Assembly (NCBI GenBank): GCA_964533215.1
Contig: CAZHLJ010000003.1
Span: forward strand, 62,001-126,000
Reading direction: 5' to 3'
DNA length: 64,000 bases
DNA from: Bact-08 sp964533215
Lineage (GTDB): Bacteria; Bacteroidota; Bacteroidia; Bacteroidales; UBA932
Shown here piece after piece: positions 34,835 through 43,880 of this stretch. The position numbers were made by a program, and so were the translations under genes. The notes below the pieces were generated by a model. It saw only the letters and a program-made list of their open reading frames with translations, did not search any database and was not told the origin of the DNA. Every line of letters starts with the position of its first letter. Within the stretch, counting starts at the first letter, position 1.

Positions 34835-35688
34835 AAAATGTTCTTTACTGGGCACTTGCGATATTGATAACGCTCTCTGCTGTTACCTACCAGAGAATGA
34901 CCGGACCGACTAACCCAAAAAGGGTTAAATTTGAACTTTCAGGTAAGGAATACTCCACTAAGCTAAGCCGCAGCCTTAATACATCAATATCCATCGAAGA
35001 GGCAAAAGGAGATTACCAGGCACTTGGAAAAACAGAAAAAATGGAATTTGAGATTCCCGGCTCTTCCGATAGTCTTATGGCTACCTTATATTATCACAGA
35101 TATCCTCTGAACGATACAGTGAGGACCTCCATTGCAGAAAAGTCTGGTGATAAATATTCTGTCATACTTCCATCTCAGCCACCTGCAGCAAAGATTGCAT
35201 ATATGGTAGAGTTCAGCGATGGTTCAAATTCGACGATTGTCGGCCTGGATGAGAATATTATTCTCCGGTTTAAAAATCCCGTTCCCGGATGGGTCTTGGT
35301 ACCCCACATCTTGTTAATGTTCATTGCAATGTTGCTTTCCACATATGTCGGAGTTCTGGCTTTCACCAAATCTGACAAAACCGGCAGGTATGCTATTATG
35401 GTTTTGATTGCTTTGGGAATTGGTGGATTTATACTAGGCCCGATAGTACAGAAGTATGCGTTTGGAGCATACTGGACAGGATGGCCGTTCGGAGGGGATC
35501 TCACCGACAATAAGACTCTGGTTGCATTTGCATTCTGGCTTTTTGCCTGGTTCCGCAACAGAAAGGTAGATAAAAAGTGGTGGTATGCTGCAGCTGCAAT
35601 AGCAATGCTTCTTATTTACTCGATACCTCACAGTACTGCGGGATCAGAATACAACTTTGAGAAAAACACCATCCAGACAGGAAGGTAA
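34831..35688 (+). CDS. Unknown membrane protein coupled to the M28 peptidase
   Basis: The 285-residue protein has an N-terminal helix (about 4-20), a soluble beta-rich part (about 25-148) containing FEIPGSSDSLMATLYYHRYP, and four helices in the C-terminal half (about 151-173, 184-204, 228-242 and 248-264). I do not recognise the family. Its start overlaps the peptidase stop by 4 nt, so the two are translationally coupled and may form an envelope complex. The job is unknown. Confidence 0.75.
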   Translation: MKNVLYWALAILITLSAVTYQRMTGPTNPKRVKFELSGKEYSTKLSRSLNTSISIEEAKGDYQALGKTEKMEFEIPGSSDSLMATLYYHRYPLNDTVRTSIAEKSGDKYSVILPSQPPAAKIAYMVEFSDGSNSTIVGLDENIILRFKNPVPGWVLVPHILLMFIAMLLSTYVGVLAFTKSDKTGRYAIMVLIALGIGGFILGPIVQKYAFGAYWTGWPFGGDLTDNKTLVAFAFWLFAWFRNRKVDKKWWYAAAAIAMLLIYSIPHSTAGSEYNFEKNTIQTGR

Positions 35689-35692
35689 TGGA

Positions 35693-36835
35693 TTAATATT
35701 TATGAGAATCCACTCTGCTTATCTCCTCATTGCTAATTTTTACTTTTGTCAATGCTCGCCAGACAAAAACCACATAGCCTATAACAAATGGCAACATCAA
35801 TGAAGCATATGCCATGACCTTAAGTGTGAACAGGCTTGAAGAGCTGTTGAAAAGTGTCAGGGATTGCTGTACATCAGAATGAGAGACAAAAAATGCAGTA
35901 TTGTTAAGCGCAGCACATATCAGTATGCTCCATACAGCCATGATGACCCCGGCACCTGTTATGTAAAAGCTGTAACGTCCTTTAGAAAGGAAGGATGACA
36001 ATAACCCTGCAATAACCATAATAACACCGGCTATCAGCAACACGGCTGGCCAGGCAAGTTCTGCCATATTGAAGAAATACTTGTACTTTACCGGGGTGAT
36101 AAAACCGCTTTGAGGGCTTACTGAGTAACCAGTCATGGAAAAAATAGAAATTAGCAGTACCACGAAAAAGATTACAAAAGCACTTCCTGTGACCCTTAAC
36201 CTTGTTTTGCTCCTTTCCGCCAATTTTTTTGAGTCGATCTGCATAATCACATATTGAAGCCCAAGTGTCCTCGCAGCAAGAAAGACAACTATTCCCATCA
36301 AGACATTGAACGGGTCAGCAATTGCATCCAGACCGTGCCAACCATTAGTCCAGTATGATATTGTGGGCCTGAATGTATCGGAAATGTTCATCTTATCCAT
36401 GACAAATGAGCCTCCCGTAAAGAAAGTGCCAACAGCGACCCCAATAAGTATTGGGCCTAATGCCCCATTGAGAAAAAGAAAAGTCTCATATGCTCTCCCT
36501 CCAATTAAATTGCCTGCCTTTCCCCTGAATTCAAACGAAACCGCCTGTATAACGAAAAGGAAGAGAATCGTTATCCATAACCAGTATGCACCTCCGAAGC
36601 TTGTGGAGTAATATAATGGAAAAGAAGCAAATATAGCTCCACCAAATGTTACCAGAGTCGTGAATGTAAGTTCCCACTTATGACCAAGAGCATTGATCAA
36701 AAGAGTCTTTTCTTCATTCTCCATTGCAGACCCAATCAAAAGGGACTGCCCACCTTGAACGAACATCAGGAAAACCAGCAATGCACCAAGAAGAGAAACC
36801 AGAATCCACCAGTATTGTTGAAGAAAAAATAACAT
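35693..36835 (-). CDS. cydB: Cytochrome bd ubiquinol oxidase subunit II
   Basis: The 380-residue subunit has about eight to nine membrane helices, with QQYWWILVSLLGALLVFLMF at the N-terminus, GGRAYETFLFLNG and GWHGLDAIADPFNVLMGIVV. It pairs with CydA to form the oxygen-reducing quinol oxidase of the inner membrane. It is 35 nt downstream of cydA on the minus strand and is the last gene of the operon. Confidence 0.94.
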   Translation of the reverse strand: MLFFLQQYWWILVSLLGALLVFLMFVQGGQSLLIGSAMENEEKTLLINALGHKWELTFTTLVTFGGAIFASFPLYYSTSFGGAYWLWITILFLFVIQAVSFEFRGKAGNLIGGRAYETFLFLNGALGPILIGVAVGTFFTGGSFVMDKMNISDTFRPTISYWTNGWHGLDAIADPFNVLMGIVVFLAARTLGLQYVIMQIDSKKLAERSKTRLRVTGSAFVIFFVVLLISIFSMTGYSVSPQSGFITPVKYKYFFNMAELAWPAVLLIAGVIMVIAGLLSSFLSKGRYSFYITGAGVIMAVWSILICAALNNTAFFVSHSDVQQSLTLFNSSSSLFTLKVMAYASLMLPFVIGYVVFVWRALTKVKISNEEISRVDSHKY

Positions 36836-36870
36836 AATCGTAATTGTTAGGTTTTGTAAATATTAGAAAA

Positions 36871-38445
36871 TCAGGCTTCCGGGCCTTTCTTGATGACTTT
36901 AAACAGAATACTCAGCTCCGCAATAAGCAAAATTGAAAACAAGGCAAAAAACAGAATAATTGTAGTGAGAACTGTGGATGAAGCAACACCCGAGACAGAT
37001 GCCTGTACTGGAAGTAGGTTCTGGATTGTCCAAGGTTGACGGCCAACCTCAGCAACAATCCATCCTGCCTGAGAACAGATGTAGACCAAAGGTATGCTGG
37101 TAATTGCCAGGTAATGAAACCAGTGACACTTACCTATAACCGATCTCTTCTCAAGGAAAATGGTCAAAAGAAACAGAATCAGAAAGTAACCGCCAAGAAT
37201 TACCATGATTCGGAATGCATAGAAAGTGATTGGAACATTTGGAACTATATCCTCAGGTTTTTCAAGATAGCCATATCCGAAAAACTCAAAATTATCAATC
37301 AGCTGTTTTTTATAAACATCCATACTACCGGTGTCGCCAATCTCTTTGGCTTTGTTGTAGAGAGCCAGAGCCTCAATAGCCTTTCTCCCTTTTTCTATTT
37401 TCTCTTTAGCTGAAATGGCTACCTTCTCATTGCCATTTTCGTCGGTGTATACATATCCTCCGTTAATAATGTCTTCAATTCCGGGGACAAATGTGTTGAA
37501 CTTCCTGTTTGCAAGCAGTGATAAACCCTGCGGAATTGAAATATTGAGCAGGTAAGGCTTCTGAAGCATATATCCGAGAGAGTCTGTTGACAGCATGGAT
37601 ATATTTTTCCTGGGATTCAGTATGGCAAAGGCAACAATAGGTGTCCCATTTTCACTCTTGTATAGACCCTCCATGGCAGCAAGCTTCATTGGCTGCTTTT
37701 TTCCTAAATGGAACGAAGAACCGTCTCCTGACCAAATCAGTACAATGAGAGAAATGAGTCCAAACAGCGATGCTATTTTGATACTTTTTCTTGAAAATTC
37801 CTCCTCTCTTTTTTGCAGCAGGAACCATGAACTTATACCAATGACAACCACAGAGCCTAGAACGAAAGAGTTTGTAATGGTATGTATGAATTTGTTGATT
37901 GCTACCGGAGATGTTGCTACAGCCCAGAAGTCGACCATCTCGTTTCTTGCTGTGTCCGGGTTGAACTGCATCCCGACAGGGTATTGCATCCATGCATTTG
38001 CTATCAGTATCCATAATGCAGAAATAGCTGTTCCGGCTGCTACAAGCCATGTGGAGAGCAGATGGGTGTTTTTGCTGACCTTGTTCCACCCAAAAAACAT
38101 GATTGCAAAGAATGTGCTTTCCATGAAAAAGGCAAGTATACCTTCAATAGCAAGAGGAGCACCGAAAATGTCGCCGACAAACCAAGAATAGTTGCTCCAG
38201 TTTGTGCCAAATTGAAATTCAAGAATTATTCCGGTAGCAACACCAATAGCAAAATTCACAGCAAATATTTTCATCCAGAACTTTGTTGTCCTTTTCCAGA
38301 ATTCATTTTCTGTGCGTACATAGTAGGTCTCCATTATGGCTATTATAAACCCCAGACCAATGGTGAGAGGAACAAATATCCAATGAAACATGGCAGTCAA
38401 GGCAAATTGAAGTCTCGACAATTCGACCAGTGAAGATAGAAACAT
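36871..38445 (-). CDS. cydA: Cytochrome bd ubiquinol oxidase subunit I
   Basis: The 524-residue subunit has a heme-ligand histidine His21 in TAMFHWIFVPLTIG and His188 in INKFIHTITNSF. The quinol-binding loop region is recognisable by HLGKKQPMKLAAMEGLY, and GWIVAEVGRQPWTIQNLL is conserved. It oxidises quinol and reduces oxygen, giving respiration at low oxygen in an otherwise fermentative lineage. DUF4492 is upstream and cydB downstream. Confidence 0.96.
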   Translation of the reverse strand: MFLSSLVELSRLQFALTAMFHWIFVPLTIGLGFIIAIMETYYVRTENEFWKRTTKFWMKIFAVNFAIGVATGIILEFQFGTNWSNYSWFVGDIFGAPLAIEGILAFFMESTFFAIMFFGWNKVSKNTHLLSTWLVAAGTAISALWILIANAWMQYPVGMQFNPDTARNEMVDFWAVATSPVAINKFIHTITNSFVLGSVVVIGISSWFLLQKREEEFSRKSIKIASLFGLISLIVLIWSGDGSSFHLGKKQPMKLAAMEGLYKSENGTPIVAFAILNPRKNISMLSTDSLGYMLQKPYLLNISIPQGLSLLANRKFNTFVPGIEDIINGGYVYTDENGNEKVAISAKEKIEKGRKAIEALALYNKAKEIGDTGSMDVYKKQLIDNFEFFGYGYLEKPEDIVPNVPITFYAFRIMVILGGYFLILFLLTIFLEKRSVIGKCHWFHYLAITSIPLVYICSQAGWIVAEVGRQPWTIQNLLPVQASVSGVASSTVLTTIILFFALFSILLIAELSILFKVIKKGPEA

Positions 38446-38476
38446 AGGTTATTTTGTATTTAGGTTTATCAAATTT

Positions 38477-38695
38477 TTATTTTTCCTTCAAAGTAAGCTC
38501 CTTTATGACATGCTGGCTCTTATCTCTATCATTTTCGTATATGCTTAGCTCACTCTTGAAAAAAAAGAGTTTAAGCACAAAGAAAAGTATGAATAGCTTG
38601 ATTGCAATTATAAGCCAGAGCGTTTTCCCAAGAGTCATGCTCCTGAACCCATCTATATAAAAAAAACATATTTTTTTTATCAGCGAGTTTTTCAT
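38477..38695 (-). CDS. DUF4492 protein of the cytochrome bd operon
   Basis: The 72-residue protein has one helix (about 24-46) with the DUF4492 start KKICFFYIDGFRSMTLGKTL and a charged tail. DUF4492 proteins precede cydAB in many Bacteroidota and Campylobacterota. I infer that it is an assembly or small accessory subunit of cytochrome bd; that is not proven. It is 31 nt upstream of cydA. Confidence 0.88.
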   Translation of the reverse strand: MKNSLIKKICFFYIDGFRSMTLGKTLWLIIAIKLFILFFVLKLFFFKSELSIYENDRDKSQHVIKELTLKEK

Positions 38696-38797
38696 AAAAG
38701 ATAATTTAAGCTAAAGATAAAGATTTTTTTGTTACATGAAAAGGGTTCCTATTGTAAAGAGGAATTTATATCTTTGCAGCAGTTAAAATAACTTTGT

Positions 38798-39727
38798 ATG
38801 GAACGTAGAAATTTTCTAAGAACTGCCCTTCTGGGAGGATTGGCAGGTGTTTTCCAGTTAAAGTCGGATTCACTTCTTGCAGCAAAAAACATGTCACTGG
38901 CTAAGGATAACGACCTTGTTGCAGTAATGGGGGGAGAGCCAGTGGAGATGTATACAAAAGCCATAAAAGCTATGGGCGGTATGTCTCGGTTTGTAAAAAA
39001 AGGACAGAAGGTTGTAGTTAAACCAAATATTGGATGGGATAAAACTCCAGAACTTGGCGCTAACACAAATCCAATGCTGGTCGGGGCTATTGTAAAGGAC
39101 TGCCTTGCTTGTGGTGCTTCTGAAGTAATTGTATTTGACCATACTTGCGATCAGTGGGAGGGCTGTTACAAAAACAGTGGTATAGAGGCTGCTGCCAAAG
39201 CTGCAGGTGCCAAGATAGGCTTTGCACATGATGGGAAATATTATAGAGAAGTGCAGATTCCAAAGGGGGTTAGGATGAAAAGTGCCCAAATCCATGAAGC
39301 TATTTTGAACTGTGATGTCTGGATAAATGTGCCTGTACTAAAGACACATGGAGGAGCAAAAGTCTCTGTCTCTATGAAGAATTTTATGGGGATTGTCTGG
39401 GATAGGAGGTTCTGGCACGCAAATGATTTGCAACAATGTATTGCTGATTGCTCTACAATTACAAAAATGCCGGTACTCAATATAGTGGATGCGTACAGAA
39501 TAATGACCCAAAATGGACCTAAAGGAAAGTCACTTGAAGATGTACAGCTTGCCAAGGCGATCTTCATGTCTACTGATATTGTTGCCGCAGACACTGCTGC
39601 TGTAAAATTCTTCAACCAATTTACCGGGATTAAGCCTGAAGATGTCGGGCATATAGTTCTGGCAGAAAAATTAAAAATAGGAACTACAAATCTGGAAAAA
39701 CTGACTGTAGAAAGGATAAAAATTTAA
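38798..39727 (+). CDS. Tat-exported DUF362 protein
   Basis: The 309-residue protein begins MERRNFLRTALLGGLAG, a twin-arginine signal. The rest is a DUF362 domain: VVVKPNIGWDKTPELGANTN, VFDHTCDQWEGCYKNSGIE, CDVWINVPVLKTHGGAKVS and MKNFMGIVWDRR. DUF362 proteins often occur with iron-sulfur proteins; their reaction is not known. The next gene encodes a polyferredoxin 4 nt later, suggesting a shared electron-transfer task. A -7 box TATCTTTG lies at 38769-38776 without a clear -33 element. Confidence 0.86.
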   Translation: MERRNFLRTALLGGLAGVFQLKSDSLLAAKNMSLAKDNDLVAVMGGEPVEMYTKAIKAMGGMSRFVKKGQKVVVKPNIGWDKTPELGANTNPMLVGAIVKDCLACGASEVIVFDHTCDQWEGCYKNSGIEAAAKAAGAKIGFAHDGKYYREVQIPKGVRMKSAQIHEAILNCDVWINVPVLKTHGGAKVSVSMKNFMGIVWDRRFWHANDLQQCIADCSTITKMPVLNIVDAYRIMTQNGPKGKSLEDVQLAKAIFMSTDIVAADTAAVKFFNQFTGIKPEDVGHIVLAEKLKIGTTNLEKLTVERIKI

Positions 39728-39731
39728 TATA

Positions 39732-41252
39732 ATGTACAAAAATCTTAAAAGAATCAGGGTTGTGCTCTCTTTAGTGCTTCTTATCCTGATTACATCCAAC
39801 TTTCTTTTTTTTATCAACAGGGAAACTCAGTTGTTTTCTGTATTACTTAAATTTCAGTTCGTACCATCATTGTTGGGAGCAATTACCGGCAGCGTTCTCT
39901 TTTTTGTAATTCTTATTGTGCTTACTCTCCTTTTTGGAAGAGTGTATTGCTCTACATTGTGTCCTCTAGGGATTCTTCAGGATGTTGTTACTAAAGTTTC
40001 AAATCTTTTCAAGTCGAAAAAACAGGCCAGATTTAAATTTCACACGTCGTATAACTGGCTGAGATATACTGTACTATCTGTAGTTGGAGCCTTTTTTATC
40101 TGTGGAATAACAATTCCATTGGCATATCTGGATCCATATTCAAATTTTGGCAGGATATCAAACGAGATATTCAACAGGCTTGGCACATCAATTCATAATG
40201 GCGTTGCACATATCTTACCTGATAGCGTTTTCTTCCGAAGCTATACTGTATTTGTTGCAGGATCTTTCGCCTTCGCCCTTGCTTTTCTTCTGATTGTAAT
40301 TATTTTCAGTGCTTTCAGAGGACGGCTATACTGTAATACAATCTGCCCTGTAGGTTCTTTCCTGGGACTGGTTTCAAAATTCTCTGTTTTCAAGCCAACT
40401 ATCAACAACAGCTGCATCAACTGCATGGCTTGTGTGCAGAAATGCAAAAGCCAGTGCATAGATATTAAGAATCACAAGATTGATGAAACCAGATGTGTCG
40501 CTTGTATGAACTGTATGCAGGCCTGTAAGAAGGGAGCTATCTCATACAAGTTCTCATACAGTAAAAAAGAAGAAAAGATCTCCGACCGTATTGAATCCAA
40601 GGAGAGAAGACGCGCAATCATAGCATTAGGCCTTATGGGTACAGCCCTTGCCGCCAGAGCGGTTAATTTCGGGCCGGTTGCAACCTCAAAGCCTAAAATT
40701 ATTGGAATTCTTCCTCCAGGAGCTCAGAGTCTTGATCATTTGAAGAAAAACTGTACAGCTTGCCACGAGTGTGTTTCGGCATGTCCTAATGGTATTATTG
40801 TTCCGGCAACCGGCGAGTATGGTCTTGACGGCCTTCTTTTACCTGTATTAAGTTATAAAGAACAATTCTGCGGATATGAGTGCAACATCTGCTCACAGGT
40901 TTGTCCTAACGGAGCAATAAAGCCTCTTAAATTGGAGGAAAAGCAGCTTACGCAGATAGGAAAGGCTCAGTATACTTTCAAGAATTGTATCGTGTATACG
41001 GACAAAACAGATTGTGGCGCTTGCGACGAACATTGTCCTACAAAGGCTATAACAATGGTTCCCTGGCGAGATACGGGGCTGTCAATACCTAAGGTAAACA
41101 AGGATATCTGCATTGGTTGTGGTGGATGTGAGTACATCTGTCCCGCGAAGGTTAAGGCGATGGTGGTTATTCCAAACGAAGTCCAGGGTGTTGCTCAAAA
41201 GCCAACTGAAGATAAACAGAAAAAAGTTAAGGTAGATGAGTTTGGATTCTGA
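39732..41252 (+). CDS. NapH/NapG-like membrane polyferredoxin
   Basis: The 506-residue protein has about four helices in its first 195 residues with two CxxxCP motifs (Cys73-Cys77 and Cys201-Cys205), as in NapH/MauN. Cysteine clusters follow at 228-238 and 255-265. The segment ERRRAIIALGLMGTALAARA (291-310) resembles a Tat signal inside the chain, and further clusters lie at 341-351, 380-391, 428-435 and 460-470, as in NapG/MauM. It looks like a fusion of both proteins and should move electrons across the membrane. It is co-transcribed with a DUF362 gene. Confidence 0.84.
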   Translation: MYKNLKRIRVVLSLVLLILITSNFLFFINRETQLFSVLLKFQFVPSLLGAITGSVLFFVILIVLTLLFGRVYCSTLCPLGILQDVVTKVSNLFKSKKQARFKFHTSYNWLRYTVLSVVGAFFICGITIPLAYLDPYSNFGRISNEIFNRLGTSIHNGVAHILPDSVFFRSYTVFVAGSFAFALAFLLIVIIFSAFRGRLYCNTICPVGSFLGLVSKFSVFKPTINNSCINCMACVQKCKSQCIDIKNHKIDETRCVACMNCMQACKKGAISYKFSYSKKEEKISDRIESKERRRAIIALGLMGTALAARAVNFGPVATSKPKIIGILPPGAQSLDHLKKNCTACHECVSACPNGIIVPATGEYGLDGLLLPVLSYKEQFCGYECNICSQVCPNGAIKPLKLEEKQLTQIGKAQYTFKNCIVYTDKTDCGACDEHCPTKAITMVPWRDTGLSIPKVNKDICIGCGGCEYICPAKVKAMVVIPNEVQGVAQKPTEDKQKKVKVDEFGF

Positions 41253-41268
41253 TTTACAGGATTCAAAC

Positions 41269-41955
41269 TTATTTCTTCTCATTTAATAACTGTGGCCTTA
41301 GATTTCTGGTTCTTTCAATGGATTGGTTATCTTGCCACTCTTTTATTAGTTTGGGATTGCCTGAGAGAAGAACGTCAGGTACTTTCCATCCATTGAATTC
41401 AGAGGGTCTGGTGTATGCAGGTGGAGCAAGAAGATTGTCCTGGAAAGAGTCGCTCAAGGCTGAGGTTTCATCGGACATCGCTCCGGGTATGAGTCTTATT
41501 ATAGCATCGCAAAGTACTGCCGCAGGTATTTCTCCTCCGCTTAGGACATAATCACCGATTGAAATTTCCCGCGTGATAAGGTGTTCTCTGATTCTGTGGT
41601 CAATTCCTTTATAGTGTCCGCATAAAATTATGAGATTGGATTTACAGGAGAGACTATTGGCGAGTTGCTGTCCAAGAATCTCACCATCCGGACTCATGTA
41701 GATCACTTCATCATATTCCCTTTCTGATTTCAATTTAGCTATAAGATTGTAAATTGGTTCTATCATCATCACCATTCCAGCATCACCTCCAAAGCCGTAA
41801 TCATCAACCTGTTTGTATTTTCCCTTTCCGTAATCACGGATGTTATGAATATGAATCTCTACAAGATTCTTGTTTTTTGCTCTCTGAACAATCGAGTGAT
41901 TGAGCGGACTATCAAGTAGTTCGGGCACAACGCTTAGAATATCTATTCGAATCAT
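41269..41955 (-). CDS. trmD: tRNA (guanine-N1)-methyltransferase
   Basis: The 228-residue SPOUT methyltransferase has MIRIDILSVVPELLDSPL at the start, VDDYGFGGDAGMVMM, LCGHYKGIDHRI and EISIGDYVLSGGE, which form the knot and SAM site. It makes m1G37 in tRNAs. The usual partners rpsP and rimM are absent here. The gene has a strong promoter that nearly touches its start codon. Confidence 0.96.
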   Translation of the reverse strand: MIRIDILSVVPELLDSPLNHSIVQRAKNKNLVEIHIHNIRDYGKGKYKQVDDYGFGGDAGMVMMIEPIYNLIAKLKSEREYDEVIYMSPDGEILGQQLANSLSCKSNLIILCGHYKGIDHRIREHLITREISIGDYVLSGGEIPAAVLCDAIIRLIPGAMSDETSALSDSFQDNLLAPPAYTRPSEFNGWKVPDVLLSGNPKLIKEWQDNQSIERTRNLRPQLLNEKK

Positions 41956-41959
41956 ACTG

Positions 41960-41989
41960 CAAATTTACATAAATCACAGCTTTAGCAAA
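41960..41989 (-). promoter_or_regulatory. trmD promoter, nearly leaderless
   Basis: On the minus strand TTTG (41986-41989) is 18 nt before TAAATTTG (41960-41967). The -7 box ends 4 nt before the ATG (41955), so transcription would begin at or inside the start codon. Confidence 0.5.
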
Positions 41990-42034
41990 GTTTTTTTGTA
42001 TATTTGCGAGTTATTAATCCATTAGTCTTGTAAT

Positions 42035-43879
42035 ATGAGTCAAGAATTGAACACTACTGCTCCCGAGGAGCAATTCAAGGAAGAAGATATCCTTGAAAAT
42101 TCGCAGAGTATTGAAACTTACACAGAGTATCCGGATCACTCCGGTAAAAGCCTTAAAGAGATTATTCAGATCTTTCAGGAACTTCTCGACAGAGGTGACC
42201 AGCAGGAGATGTATAAATATGCAGAAGGTATAAAGGCTGCATTTTACAAGGCTTTGAAGAGGGAAAAGATTGCAGCCGGTTTTCATGTTCCAGTAGAAGC
42301 TACTGAAGGGGTTGAGTCTGATTCTGTGGAAAATATTGTTTCTAATAACCCTTTTGCTGAATTGGAAAGAGGCTTCAAAGAGTTGTATTCTCGCTATAAA
42401 TCGGTTAGGTTCAATTTCTTACAGACTTTGGAAAAACAGAAGGAAGAGAATTTGCATCAAAAAAATGCAATTATTGAAGAGCTGAAATCGCTTTTGGAGA
42501 AACAAGAGGATCTTCATCAGACATTCCCTGCTTTCAGAGAGTTGCAGAACAGATGGAAAGCTGTTGGACCTGTTCCTCAGGCAAACAATAAAGACACTTG
42601 GGATACATATCAGTATCTTGTAGAAAAGTTCTATGACTTTGTGAAGATTAATAATGAGTTAAGAGACCTTGACCTCAAGAAAAATCTGGAAATGAAGGTA
42701 GTGCTATGTGAAAAAGCTGAGGATCTAATAAATGAATCGAATATTGTCCTTGCTTTCAGAAAGCTTCAGAAACTGCACGAGGAGTGGAGAGATCTTGGGC
42801 CTGTAAACAGGGAGCAGAGAGAGGAGATTTGGGAAAGATTCAAGGCTGCTACATCCAACATCAATAAGAAACAGCAGGATTATTTCGAGGGTCAGAAAGA
42901 TGATCAGAAGAAGAATCTGGAGCTCAAGAGTATCCTTTGTGATAAAGTTGAGGCGATTGCCAATATTGCAAATGATGAGAATAAAGATTGGAATACCCTT
43001 ACCAAAGAGGTAGAACAACTTCAGGCTGAGTGGAAAGGTATTGGTTTTGCTTCAAAAAAAGACAACCAGCGTATATATGACAGATTCAGGGCTGCCTGTG
43101 ATCTTTTCTATAATGCAAAAAGAGAACACTACTCTCAGTTCAAAGGAGTAATGCAGGAAAACCTGGATAAAAAAATTGCTCTTTGTGAACAGGCTGAAGC
43201 TCTAAAGGATAGTGAAGACTGGAAAAAGACTACAGATTTACTTATCAGCCTGCAGAAGAAATGGAAGGAGATCGGTCCGGTTGCAAGAAAACAGTCTGAT
43301 ATTGTATGGAAAAGATTCAGAGCTGCTTGTGATGCATTTTTTGACAACAAGTCAAAGCATTTTAGCTCGGTTGATGATTCGTATGAGCTTAACCTCAAGA
43401 AAAAACAGGAACTGGTTCAGGAGATAGTTGAGTATAAGATGGATACAAAGGCATCAGAAAATGCCGATGCTCTCAAAGATTTTCAGACGAGGTGGAGTGA
43501 GATAGGATTTGTTCCTATCAAGGATAAAGAGAGGATACAAGCTGCTTACCGTCATGCTATTGAGACGAAATTTGGTGATATACGCAATCCTGAACAGGAA
43601 AACAGAATCAACAGATTCAAGAAACATATCAAGGAGGTCCAGTCTTCTTCAAGAGGAGACAGGGGGATAAGGGCAGAAAGAGACAAACTGGTCCAGAAAT
43701 TCCGTCAGATGGAATCTGATATCGCTGTTTGGGAAAACAACATCGGCTTCTTTGCTAAATCAAAGAATGCAGACAATCTGTTAGTCGATATTGAGAAAAA
43801 AATAGCGGTTGCAAAAGAAGAGCTCGCGCAACTGGAAGAGAAAATTAAATTGATTGATAAACAAAACGAACAGATCTAG
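42035..43879 (+). CDS. DUF349 repeat protein
   Basis: The 614-residue protein is mostly helical coiled coil and carries five DUF349 repeats, each marked by a segment of the type LQNRWKAVGPVP, LHEEWRDLGPVN, LQAEWKGIGFAS, LQKKWKEIGPVA and FQTRWSEIGFVP. A coiled coil ends the chain. It has no signal or membrane segment. The function of DUF349 proteins is unknown. A -7 box TATATTTG lies at 41999-42006; yidC begins 1 nt after its stop, so the two are probably co-expressed. Confidence 0.87.
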   Translation: MSQELNTTAPEEQFKEEDILENSQSIETYTEYPDHSGKSLKEIIQIFQELLDRGDQQEMYKYAEGIKAAFYKALKREKIAAGFHVPVEATEGVESDSVENIVSNNPFAELERGFKELYSRYKSVRFNFLQTLEKQKEENLHQKNAIIEELKSLLEKQEDLHQTFPAFRELQNRWKAVGPVPQANNKDTWDTYQYLVEKFYDFVKINNELRDLDLKKNLEMKVVLCEKAEDLINESNIVLAFRKLQKLHEEWRDLGPVNREQREEIWERFKAATSNINKKQQDYFEGQKDDQKKNLELKSILCDKVEAIANIANDENKDWNTLTKEVEQLQAEWKGIGFASKKDNQRIYDRFRAACDLFYNAKREHYSQFKGVMQENLDKKIALCEQAEALKDSEDWKKTTDLLISLQKKWKEIGPVARKQSDIVWKRFRAACDAFFDNKSKHFSSVDDSYELNLKKKQELVQEIVEYKMDTKASENADALKDFQTRWSEIGFVPIKDKERIQAAYRHAIETKFGDIRNPEQENRINRFKKHIKEVQSSSRGDRGIRAERDKLVQKFRQMESDIAVWENNIGFFAKSKNADNLLVDIEKKIAVAKEELAQLEEKIKLIDKQNEQI

Positions 43880-43880
43880 C

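Noticed and set aside
38752..38776. Full -33/-7 promoter before the DUF362 gene
   Set aside because: The -7 box TATCTTTG fits, but the nearest TTG is only 14 nt upstream, so the -33 element is not supported.
43854..43880. Upstream start of yidC
   Set aside because: It would overlap DUF349. The ATG at 43881 starts right at the N-terminal helix.
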